Shown here one piece after another: positions 8,508 to 19,781 of a DNA stretch of 45,987 nt (position 1 is the stretch's first letter; every line of letters starts with the position of its first letter). The stretch comes from Vitrella brassicaformis (taxonomy: Eukaryota > Sar > Vitrellaceae), in the NCBI GenBank assembly GCA_001179505.1, contig CDMY01000542.1, positions 271,335 through 317,321 of the forward strand, in the 5' to 3' direction. Under the pieces are notes generated by a model that was not told the DNA's origin, did no database searches, and saw only the letters and a list, made by a program, of their open reading frames with translations. Both the position numbers and the translations under genes were made by a program.

Positions 8508-9818
8508 CTGACGAGACAGAACGACTCCCCACACATGATTGACGACGAGTGCGCTCCTTACGCTGTCGTCAAATCTGCACATGTGTCCACGATAGTTGAT
8601 CCCACTTGCTTACGCACCGAATAAATGAGACTTCCATTCATCCTCCTCTCGCCCTGCGTACTTTTTGAGTAACGTCCGTGCCCGCACTTGTAGAGGTTGA
8701 TAAATGAAGGCGTTCTGTATACCGTACTGTATGGCAGAAGGGCCCTGTCGTTGCGACACGTCGTATAGATCTCTGGAAGAGGCTCGCCCGGGGATATCGG
8801 CGGCTTCATCGAAAGGGCGGCGATCGGCAAAGGATGTCCGTCCTATGCATGGGCGGCGGTCGGGCGGGTTGTTCGCACACGCGTGGCAGTGGGTCTTGCC
8901 AACCTTCTCGAAGCTGCTGCCAAGAACATATCAGGACAGATTGCTTTGTAGCGCTTTTCCACCAGGCTTCTGCCTACCGATGTGACGCCCACTTTCTCCC
9001 ACAGGACCACTGGCCACAGGAGTGCTGCCACCGGTGGCAGCGTATCATCTAGGATATGACGCTCGTCATCGTGAGGTCACCGATTGGCCACGGAGGCATC
9101 CATGATCACATCTTGATGCCTTCCCCGCGGATCAACGAGGACAAACAGAGAGTAATCAGGGTACCGTCTCTTCCCCTTCCTCCGAGGGCGAATAGATTGT
9201 TTGGCCTTAGTATAAAGCTCGTAGCGGAAGTGTGCGTCAAATCCGCTCCGCCGAAGTTGATTCTCGATGTCTTTGACGGATGGGATCTGCCGTCGAAGCT
9301 GATGGCCGCGTTGTCGTTATCGGTCGGTGTCGACGACCGACGTTGAGCTGGAAAAGGCGGAGAAGATGATCCAACCCACGCCCCGCACCACACACACAGG
9401 CAAGCACCCCTTGTCCATCCATCCATCCACTCGGCTGCACAAGACAGTGGCACACGAAGAAGCACAAGACACCCCATCCTCACTCCCCAAAAGAGACGAG
9501 GTCAGTGCACAAACCAAAGAAACGTCACGTCTGCACACACATCCACGCAGAGGTGCATGCAAATCCGGTCTCTGTCTGAGCCAGCCATCAAAGGTGGGAA
9601 TCTCTATCTACGAGTGTGTGGTCATCATCGGTGCGGGTCGTGAAGATGATGCTCTCGCGTTTTTTCTTTTCTTCTATCTTCGTTTTTGTGTCGTCCCGTC
9701 TCTCCTGTCTCTCGTCGAGAATTCTTTTCTCTCGCCTTAAATACAGATGTGTTCGATCGTTTCCATCTGTGTACGGCCCATGCGGAGAGGATAGGGAGAG
9801 GAATGCGCCCAATGGCAT
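8508..9818 (-). CDS. N-terminal part of the kinase-like gene (structure incomplete)
   Basis: A likely first exon runs from the ATG at 9818 to 9612 (69 residues, MPLGAFLSLSSPHGPY then a Lys/Arg/Glu-rich stretch) and ends at a GTAGAT donor in phase 0. Downstream, open blocks include INFGGADLTHTSATSF (about 9268-9221), a segment with VVLWEKVGVTS (about 9010) and a long frame around 8815-8640 with GIQNAFIYQPLQ and LLKKYAGREEDEWKSHLF. I could not chain them in one phase to the exon at 8507. The ATG lies 129 bases after the UTP15 stop on the same strand. The missing strand 3 lysine of the kinase fold would be expected here. Confidence 0.35.
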
Positions 9819-9946
9819 CACAAGGACGTTGATATCTACGCCAGGCACCTGTGCGCGGGTCACTTGTACACAGTTCAACTAGCTAGCTGAGGAACAGACG
9901 GGACACTGCTGCGCACAGTGAGTGCTGCAAGATTTGTCGCGTTCAT

Positions 9947-12689
9947 TCACGGCATGCCCGAAAGAATAACATCCTGTGGCAACCACACACCGCACACACT
10001 CACGAAATGATTGCGCGACCCGGGTGGCGGGCATGGCGTACCATGGCTCCCTGCATCTCGTACGCAAACGAATTCAACTTCCTCTCAAAACCCAAAAACT
10101 GAACGACACACACACACACACACATTTTTGACATGGGGCGGACGGCACATCCGTATGTGTCGCTTTGTATTGTATTGTGTGCATGCCTGCTTGATCTTCA
10201 TGAGCAGCGCGTTGACCTTCTCGTCTGGCTGCCGGTAGATCCACTCATTCTCAGCTGCATCGACGACACACACACACACAATATACCGGTGAAAAGGGCT
10301 CAGACCATCTGGCATCTAGTACCCAGCAGGACGTCCAGTGTGTGAGCGGCAGCGTCGAAGAGGATGGGCTCTTTGCCGATCTGCCGGTGGATGAAGTTGA
10401 GGATCGGCTCGATGGTCGTCGGGTCCTTGCCGCGAAGCGCTATCTCCAAAGCTGCCCACACGGACACACACAGAGACAGGGAGCCAAGCATGAGAGCAGC
10501 ATCGATTGCGTCTGTCTGTCGGTGTGTCGTCTGTGCGCGCGAGTGCTCCCTCACCTCCCCTTTGCCTGAGCTCTTCGATCAGGGCGGCGATCTGACACGC
10601 ACTGCATGGATTGGCCCCCAGAAAGAAGAGATGGATTGATGGGTGGGTGGGTGGGCATTGTGTCTTTCCCTCCGCTGCTGCCTTACTTTTCTCCCTTGCA
10701 GACTCTGTCGAGGGCCTTTTGGTACTGGAAGCTCTTGAGCAGCTTGTCGAGTCCCGTGTCTTTCCTCTTGTTCCGCAGGTCCACCGTGATCTGACAGGCC
10801 CACACATGCACACACACACACACGCACAAGTGTGTCCATGAAGCCATCCATGGGTGTGGTGTGCGTCTTGGCTACCGACCGCTTCTGCGTCGGGGGCGAA
10901 GAATCGCGCGCTGCCGGCAACGACACGACGCCTGCACAAAGAAACAAAGATACACACACAGACAGTCAGTTGTCTCTCACTGCTGGGCAGCCCTGTCATC
11001 CATTCGTTTGTTCAGCCAAGTATACCTCTTCTGTGCCCTTTCGTATCCAATGGTTGTCGTCAGCTCACTCTCTTCATCACGGCTGGCCTCCATCTCCTCC
11101 TGCTTGACGGCATTCAGCCGATCGGCATCCAGCCGCCGACGCACAAACCAATCGCCAGTCCTACGCAGACAGCCAGACAGAAACACAACACACAAAGGAG
11201 TGCATTGTGTGGATACGGGGGAGCGGCTCACGGCATGCCGGCAGCGATTGCGTCCCCTCTCGGTGACACGGCGAGGCAGCTGAGAGCGTCGGGGGTGGCG
11301 AAGGTGTGCCGGACGGTGTAGGACTGACATCACGATCGCAACACGCGCGCATACAGAGAGGGTGATGCGAGTTACCTCGGCCACCATATGTGGGTGTCAG
11401 GCTGCCTACGGACCTCCATGCTGTGTATCTTGACGGTCTGGTCAAGAGAGGCGGTGACCAACACCGGCTCCTCGCCATCACCCACGCGCAGCAGAGCGAT
11501 CCCTTTTAACGCAGACACGACACAGTATAACAGAGGCAGCTGTATGGATGCCTCTCTCACTCCCTCCCTGCCTCCCTGCCTGTGTCTGTACCAGTGATGG
11601 CCTTGCTGTGCGCGTCGATCTGCCTGATCATTCTCCCGCCGGAACTCAGGTCCCACAGCTTGACGCAGGGGCCACCTGACGCACACACACACCACAAGCA
11701 CCATGTCGTCGATGGGTGTCCATCCATCCATCATGACTGCAGACCTGCAGAGGCGACGACCCTGCCGGCGGGCATGAAGAGGACCGACTCGACGGGATGG
11801 CCGTGGACCAGCCGAAACAAACACTGCTCGGACAGACAGACAGACAGACGGACGGACGGGCAGCAACAAATTGGTGTGCATATGGGCCAATGAATGGGTG
11901 GATGGACGAATGGATGGTACCTGTTTGGACGTGGCGGCATCGTCCTCTTCGTCTGCTGCTGATGCTGCTGCTGCATCGTTCGGTTCCTCTTGCCCCTCCC
12001 CCTGCTCCGCTGCTGGCTTGCTGCTGTGTCGTGTGTCCCACACCCGCACAGTGCCGTCATAGCTGCCGCTACCGACCAGAAAGGGATCTGACGCACACAC
12101 ACACACACACACATATACATATATATATATATAACACACATATACATATATATATATATATATATATACACACGGTGCTGGATCGGTGTGGTGTGTGAGG
12201 GGCGTTCGTCCATGTACTTGTGTCGGCAATGTCGATGGCCCTGACGAAGTCTGTGTGTGCCTTGAGAGTGGTCAGGGGGGACGTGGCTGATATGTCCCAC
12301 ACGCGCAACGTCTGAACAAACAAACAAACCACTGTCTGTCTGCCTGTCTGCCTGTCTGTCTGTCTGTCTGTCTGTCTGTGTTTGTGTTTGTGTTGTCTGT
12401 TAACCACTCACCCCATCGTCTCCCCCCGACATGACGTGCAGGTTGTCGCGGCAGAAGCGGACCGAACGAACAGACCTACTCACACACGCACGCACACACA
12501 CACACACACAAAGAAACAGAGACCTGTTCATGCATCGTGTGTGTAACAGTGTCCGTCCCCACACACACCCCACCCGTGGTGGCCCTTCATTTTCCTCAGC
12601 GGCACTTTGGCGTTGGCGTCGATCACCTGCACCAAGCCGCTGTCGTCTGACGCCACAAACAGACGGCCATCTGACCCATTGACAGGTAC

Positions 12690-12728
<39 letters not shown>

Positions 12729-13264
12729 GGCAGACAGGCAGACAGAGAGGTAGAATGAATGGATGGGTGCAGTGCATTGCCCGCCGCGCACCGACCTCGT
12801 CTGAAGTCGATGGCCCGCACTACGTCCTTGAACCGTGTGTAGCTCTTGAGCAGGCTCTGAGATGGCACACCATACACCTCCACCTGCACACACACCAAAC
12901 ACACATAGGGAGAGAGATAGTACAGATCAGCGGCGCCAGAGATGCTGTGGCTACTGACACATCGATGCATCATTCACTGATCGACTGACTCACTCACTGA
13001 CCTTTGTGGCGTGCGCCACGGCGATTGCGTGTGGCGTTGTCGGCGTGAAGGCCATATCGTTGACGGACAATGCCTCCTTCCCCTCCCACAACACCTGCAG
13101 CCATCCGTCACACACACATCACATGCATGGAACAGCAGCATCAGTTTATCAGTATGGAAAAGGACCTCGCGCACCTTGTATTTCTTCCATTGCTGCTGGT
13201 CTGGTGCGGTGTTCTGCCGCCGTCGAGGCAGGGACACCACGGCAAGCGGTCGATACTCACCCAT
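9947..13264 (-). CDS. UTP15: UTP15, small-subunit processome WD40 protein (19 exons)
   Basis: Exons: 13264-13175, 13094-13002, 12883-12796, 12670-12574, 12475-12412, 12311-12218, 12087-11921, 11823-11745, 11675-11592, 11502-11414, 11323-11232, 11160-11026, 10931-10880, 10790-10687, 10601-10555, 10451-10323, 10254-10187, 10098-10042, 9973-9947. They close in frame to 551 residues (human protein about 518). The N-terminus MGEYRPLAVVSLP matches the family start. WD repeats fill residues 30-345 (GSYDGTVRVWDT, GHPVESVLFMPAGRVVASAG, LDQTVKIHSM). The Utp15 C-terminal domain follows (LDKLLKSFQYQKALDRV, EELRQRGGALEIALRGKD) and ends in MQGAMDVILSGMP. The family works in the t-UTP complex for pre-18S rRNA transcription and processing in the nucleolus. 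Exon 7 carries an acidic insert between WD blades. The intron after exon 17 uses a GC donor. The exon 14/15 junction is the least certain. Confidence 0.93.
12088..12217 (-). repeat. CA/AT microsatellite inside UTP15 intron 6
   Basis: The plus strand holds a CA run followed by two AT runs (12116-12133 and 12147-12168) and another short CA run. Read as the intron, it runs TATATA and TGTGTG into the acceptor. It is the longest AT run in an otherwise AT-poor window. Confidence 0.85.
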
Positions 13265-13583
13265 TTGACGGACGATGACCAGACGACTGATGGATGGATA
13301 GATCTCTACCCCCCAATCGCTAAATGCATCAGTCACACAACACAGAACCTGCTCCTGCTGACAATCAGGCCGGGGGAAGAGGGCACTCCATGAAACCGCT
13401 GCCTGCGAGATAAGCTCGCAGCTCTCCAAGAGAAAATTGGGCCCTCCGAATCATCTATCGGCCGCCGCTGCATCGGTTCGTACGAAAAGCCCGTTGAGAT
13501 CTTCGAGGGTTTCATTCATCTCGACCTATTCATTCATTCATTCATTCTCCCGACATGTATGTATGCAGATCTTCGCTGGCAAG
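13265..13583. promoter_or_regulatory. Shared 5' region of UTP15 and the acidic-protein gene
   Basis: The two divergent start codons are 319 bases apart (13264 on minus, 13584 on plus). No TATA box or other known motif stands out. A CATT run lies at about 13529-13544. Open frames here are short and lack splice support. Confidence 0.45.
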
Positions 13584-16289
13584 ATGAACGTGCTGTGTTT
13601 GCTCTATGCCTGGTTCGTGCCACAATTCCCAAGTGGCATTAACAGCAGAACGGGTCAGTCAGTCCGCACACACAGACAAGATATGTGCAGGTTCATGTGT
13701 GAGAGCGTGTGTGGGGAGTGCAGGTGGCCGCACGCTACGCGGCCAGAACAGTGTGATCGTCCCCAGACCAAACTTCCCTGCTGGTAGGGCAACTACACAT
13801 GCATACATACAGGCATGTACTCCACGAGTGATGCGCATCCCATCCTGCAGACAGCAGCACTTCTGGCTATCTCGTCGCGCGTGTGTCCATCGCCCAGGGA
13901 CCGGTACACACACACACACACACACACACACCCCAACATGTGTCTGTCTATTCACTGTCTGTGTGTGGACGTCTCTCTGTGCACTTCATCCATGTGTATC
14001 TGCATTTCAGGTGTCGTCATTTGTGTCGCTGTTCGCCGCTGCTGGCGACGATGAGGGCGACGTCACCAAGTCAGAGCAGGACACCAGCAAGAAGCTGCTG
14101 ACGCCACAACAGCAGCAACAGCCGAAGCAGCATCAGGAGGCAAAGAAGGGGAAGCAAGCAGGCGCGGAAGAGGTAGGTCAGCCCACACACTTTCAGGGAG
14201 GGAGGGGGTCGGTGGTCGGCGTCTGCTGCATGTCAGCTGTGCGTGTCCATCCATTAGGATCTTGAGTATGATGATGAGTTTTACTTTGACGACGAAGATG
14301 AAGACGACGAGGAGGACGGTACGTACGTCATGAATCAACGAACGAACGAACGAACGAACGATGCCCGTGGCGATGGATGGATGGATGCACTGTACTTGCA
14401 GATGACGAGGTCACCGAGCTCACGCGCGAAGGTGCGTACCCTACAGACACGCACGCCCCATGCACAAACACCCACATTGTGTGTGTCTGTGTGTGTGTAC
14501 AGATGTGATTCCGCTGATCCTCGAGAACCAAGTGTACCTTCAGCCTAAGGCGGCAGAAGGCGAAAACGCCACTGAGGTACATACACTACAGGCACATAGA
14601 CAGACGTGAATGAATGCAATAATACAGTGAAAGGGCGAGCAACGTCTTCCTCCATTCCATTTTGTATATCTACAGGTTGGGGAGTCGGCCGTTCAGTACA
14701 CCAAGGAGCAGCTGGAAAACATGGACGTGAGTGAGTACGGACGGCACGTCATGTACTGTACTCCTTCGTTCATTTGCCCTGTCTGTCTCTCTGCCTGTCT
14801 GTCTGACACTGACTGTTACGAATGGAACGAATCGATGAACAGGATGACGAATTGGAGGATGTGCTGTCAGTAGAGGAGAGAAGGGGAGGGGAGGGAGGGA
14901 TGCGTCGGCTCATGTGTGTGTGTGTGTGTGTTTCCTTTGTTCATTCAGCAACAACGTGATTAATGCGATGGAGGACATGGACATCATGGACACACTCACA
15001 CGAGACGACATGGTGAATGAGCTCCTCGAGGACCCCTCTATTCTGCCGCCCGAATACAACAACACACAGAAACTCGTACGTCGTATGCATCTCAATGCTC
15101 AATCAAGCAGTGGGTGGGTGGGTGCATTGCGTCCACACACACGTCCTCTCAAACGTGTCTGCAGGAGTGGCTCAAGAACGAGGCGACGGACGAGGAGGTC
15201 TACAAGGTGTTCAGAGAAGCCATGCAAAACCTGGACGAGTACGTGTGCGACAGCACAGGCACTACACACTGACGGAAACACTTTTGATGAATATCTGTTT
15301 GTCGATCGACCGACCGGTCACACAGGGAGGATGAGAGTCCGTCGCGGCGGTTTGTGGACCTGGGTGACATGTTCGACGATGAAGACGAAGACGACGTTCG
15401 TGACATCCGCGCGCGCACACACAGACACAGACACACGCACACACACGGGTCGCTGGATGTGTGTATGGTTGGGTGCGGTGCAGGAAGAAGACGACGAGGA
15501 CTTTGACGAAGACGAAGATGATTTAGGTCTGTAAGCATCCACGCACACATGATCTGCTCTCCCGACTGACTGATGCACATGGTTGTCGTGTGCGTGCGTG
15601 TGTGACATTGCACTGCCTGCAGACATCGACGAGGAACTGGATGACAACTCGCCCTTAGGTACGTTCCGTTCTCACTCGCCCCACCAGACCAGCACACACC
15701 TCACCTCACCCCACACACAAACACATTCATGTCTGTGTAGTGTATGTGCACATCCATTCGTGTGTGTGTGTGTACACGACAGCCCGCTACTGTCTGTCGC
15801 GAAACGAAGCCATCAAGTTCGTCGATGAAGGACGGGTAGGCAGCCAACACACACACGCACACACACACACACAAACAAACACACATGTCAGCCAACACGT
15901 CACACACGTGGGTGCGCCCGTGCAGGATCTCCTCTCGTCGCCGGTTCCCACACCCACACTCAGGAGAATGCCCGACGACCGGTCAGTGAACTCGTCGGCC
16001 ACACAACACACAGATACACAGATAGACGACCAGACCCCTACCTGTGTGCTTGCTATGCGAGTGCAGGTTGGCGGACATGGTGGGGGAAATCCTGGACAAA
16101 GCCGCCACGTGAGCCATCACACCCCCTGGCTCCCTCAATTCCTCCCTCCCACCCTCTCTATTTATGTGCATATGTTTTGATTCATTCAGTAAGGACGAGT
16201 CGGGCGCCGCCCCCAACGCAGAGCGCTTCAAGGACAGCCCCAGCAGCGGCAAGAAGCGATGGTCACCCGACAAGAAGAAGACGGCATAG
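13584..16289 (+). CDS. Acidic protein with hydrophobic leader, unknown function (18 exons)
   Basis: Exons 13584-13653, 13724-13783, 13851-13903, 14011-14172, 14258-14318, 14402-14431, 14503-14576, 14676-14726, 14843-14865, 14949-15075, 15165-15238, 15326-15395, 15484-15526, 15623-15658, 15783-15835, 15926-15981, 16067-16108 and 16190-16289 join in frame to 394 residues. The N-terminus MNVLCLLYAWFVPQFPSG could be a signal peptide. The next 40 residues are basic and rich in Ser, Thr and Gly, which could be a transit peptide of a two-part plastid leader, but this is a guess. The rest is strongly acidic (EYDDEFYFDDEDEDDEED, DEDEDD, EEDDEDFDEDEDD) with a helical middle (MVNELLEDPSILPPEYNN, EEVYKVFREAMQNL) and a basic end (GKKRWSPDKKKTA). 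I recognise no family. A start further upstream cannot be excluded. Confidence 0.7.
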
Positions 16290-17410
16290 CCAGGCAGCCA
16301 GCCAGCCAGCCAGCAAAACGCATGACAAATGACCTCGAGGGAGACAGACAGTGCTTAGTGTCCAGAGATTGCAGCAGGGAAGGGGGAGGGCTCTAGTAGG
16401 GTTGGCTTTCATCCGTGCATGTGGGCGTGTGTGTGAGTGTGTTTGTGTGTGTAGAGTGGGTGAGTGCTGTAGAAGGCAGAAATGGTTGATGGATGGTTGG
16501 TGTTCGAACGAACGTGATGTGTGTATTTGTCTGCTTAGTCGCGTCGGAAGGTCGAGTCGTTTTAAGCTAAGCTATGCTGCTGCTGTAGGAAGGGGCAAAA
16601 GAGGTGAGGGGAGGGAGGGATTTCCATCGTTCGTCTGTCCAATGGAGACCCACTGGCACTCGCTCTCCCGACACACAAGACGCACGCACTGGTCGGATGA
16701 ATGAACAAGTAATGGTCGGCTGGGTGATTTAAAGTGTCCCCCACGAGTGTACGCGTCAGTCTGTCAAACAATCGGTTTACCCACATGCATAACATACATG
16801 ACATGCATCAAAATTGACATGTATGTATGTGTGTACGTATGTTATGCATCACTGCATGTACGTACGTGTGTTTGGTGCTGCCTCTCTGCAGAGCTCTATG
16901 CATTTATCCTCACCTGTGTGTCTATGGTGGCGTGTGTGTGGTGTGTGAGAGAGTGAGGGGGAAAACTGACAGAGCTGCCTCGCCGTGTGTGCAGGCAGGC
17001 ACATACATACATACATACATCCACAGTGACCCCACCCCATTCCACCACATCACATAAGGCCTATCTCTCTATCCCTCTGTCGACCAATCTCTCTCTCGTC
17101 ATTCACACACACATGTGTACGCCTATCCACCCACCCACCCATCCATACAAACATACCACGTCCATGCAATGTAGATATAGAGAAAAATGCATGAAAGAAG
17201 GAACGAAGGAACCAACGAATGAATGACGAGGGAGGGAGAGCTGCATACATCACATCCACACGGACGCACGAACGAACGAACGCACACATCCACCCCACCC
17301 ATCCATCCAAAGAAACAAAGGCCCGCACACGTCCAAATCAGCCAACGTACGGCAAAATTGACCATACACCACACGAACACCGCACCGCAGCATGTCATGG
17401 ATCTACCTGT
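16290..17410. other. Convergent 3' region, no gene seen
   Basis: The acidic-protein gene ends at 16289 and the debranching-enzyme gene ends at 17411, pointing at each other. Between them are GCCA repeats (16290-16313), CATA runs (16998-17021), GTAC-rich palindromic stretches near 16820-16870 and AACG runs (17270-17282). No coding exon with splice signals was found on either strand. Confidence 0.6.
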
Positions 17411-18640
17411 CTACGCCGTGTCCGGCGCGTCGGCGTTAGCACTCTCGACTGCTTTCTTGGAGGGACTTTTGGGGCGCTCCGCCGAGGCATTCTGACGCAC
17501 CGCTGTACACACACACACACAGACGCACACACACAGTGGTATGGTATGGTATGTCGGCCCCCGCTGTGTGCTGTGTGTTGGCTGGCTGTCTGTGCGTCCG
17601 TCCCCACCGGTGGATCCGTTCTTGTCTGCGAGTGACGACATGAAGGCCAACAGAGTGGCGATCGACCTGCGCACACACACACACACACACACAGACAGAC
17701 GCACAGAGGGGTGCCGGGCTGGGCTGGGCTGTGTGCTGTGGTGCAATGTCTTGTGCGCTGTGTACCATGCTTGTGCGGGGCAGGAGAAGTGGCAGGGGCT
17801 GCCGCTCTCATTCGTCAGCTCGGGAAGAGACATCCACGGGTCCACCACAATGTGTCTGCGGAGATGGGTGGCATCCATGTGTGTGTGTGTGTGCGTGTGT
17901 GGTGGGTGTGGGTGTGTGTTACTTGCGGTGTGTCTTTAGGTGTCGCATGCACTCCCACTTGACGGCAGGGCTGATGGTGGGCGAGTTGATGGACCGCAGA
18001 AAGGCCAGCTTGGCCATGAGGAAATAACCCACCGGCCAGACCCACTCAGGACCCTGGTGGTAGTTGAACCCATGCGCCACCGATTTGTCCTCGCCGTCAT
18101 TGGCATTGTCGTACACACCTGATGCAATGCATCGCATCCATCGCACACACGCACATCCGAATGGCATTGTGTGTGTGTGTGTGTGTGGTGTGGAGCAGAC
18201 AGACGGACGGACCTCTGTAGTTGAGGTCGCTTGGGTCAAGTGTCTTGATGCCGAGCTGCTTCTCGTCGCCCATCAGGATGCTCTCTATCGTGTGCAGGGC
18301 CAACTTGGCGTGATTCTACACACACAGACACACACCACACACCACAGAGAGAGAAAAGGACCCCCGTATGGTGTGTCTGTGTGTTGGTACCTCTGAGAAC
18401 ATCTCAGGCGCGACGGACATGGCGATACATATGTTGGGTCTGAGCTGGTAGTCGCACCACGGCGAGCTGGCCTTGTGTGAGTCCTTGTACATCATCCGGC
18501 GGTTGATCCACTTCTCCTCCAGGTAGTACGGGATGTCGCTCTGCTCCTCCTCGCTGCACATCACACCACACACACACACACAGACACAAAGAGGCGCATC
18601 CATCCATCCATCCATCGATCTCTCTCTCTCTCTCTGTGTA

Positions 18641-18671
<31 letters not shown>

Positions 18672-19750
18672 GTGTGTGGCTACCTGGGGACGTAGAAGAT
18701 CTTCTCGAAGGATGCCTCCAGGATGGTGTTCCACTTCTTGTACAGCACCTCGTTGCCTTGACACATAGGCGCCCACACCACACACACACACACACATATA
18801 TACACATATACACACACGCGTAAGTGCAGACCTGCCCACCCACCCACCCCCACCAGCCCAGCCCACCGTTGCTGAGGGTGACCGTCTTGTAGGGAAAGAC
18901 ATCCTCCGGCAAGGATGACACAAACCTGACCAACCGACCGGTGGACGCAATCACACACACGGTGTGTGCGGTTGTGTCCTGTGCTGCTGCGTGCCTGAGA
19001 GCGCTCTTGAGGAGGCCGATGATCTCCACCGCCGCTCCGTCACGCGGCGTCGCCGGGACACCCTTGTTGCCGGCCTGACAAACATTGTATACAAACACGA
19101 GTGAGTGACACACGAATGAAATGAATGGTCCGTCAGTCCGTCAGGTGAGCTACCTTTTCGCTGCTGCCCATTTTGTCCATCCAGGTGCCGCAGTTGTGTT
19201 GGTTGCCGCCGTAGATCATCCCTGCACCCAGACAGAGAGAGAAGGACGTGTGTGTGTGTGCCTGTGGGGCTTGTGCCGACCCGACCCGACCCACCTCACC
19301 TGTGTCAGGGTTCATTCTGATTTTGACGTTGAAACCCTCGTCGGTCATGTGCTCGTCGATGCCCTTGCCGGCATTCCACTCACGATACTCTATGCCCTAC
19401 ACAAAGGACACACGGACAGACACATAGACAGATAGATACTTACAGACAGGAACAATGAATGCCTCTCTCTCCCTCCCTGTGTTCTGTCTGTGTCTGTGTG
19501 TGTGTGTTTGGACGTGCCTGTGCGCATTGCTGCAAAATGTGGTGGACGAGGTCGGCCAAGTTGCTGATTGGCGCTGCAGCCATCTCATCCATCCAACCAT
19601 CCCAGCCATCCATGCATCCCAGCCATAACGTGCGCACACATCCCTATTCACGTGTGTGTGCGTCTATACCGCTGTTGGGGACGAGGGGGTACTTGAGCGT
19701 CACTGGCGTCAGCAGAAACTGCACACCTGCACACACACACAGGCGTTGAA

Positions 19751-19781
<31 letters not shown>

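Noticed and set aside
10000-10041. UTP15 ending with a stop at 10000-10002 by reading past MQGAM
   Set aside because: Splicing at the GTACGC donor to 9973-9947 gives DVILSGMP, which matches the end of the UTP15 family better than the read-through tail.
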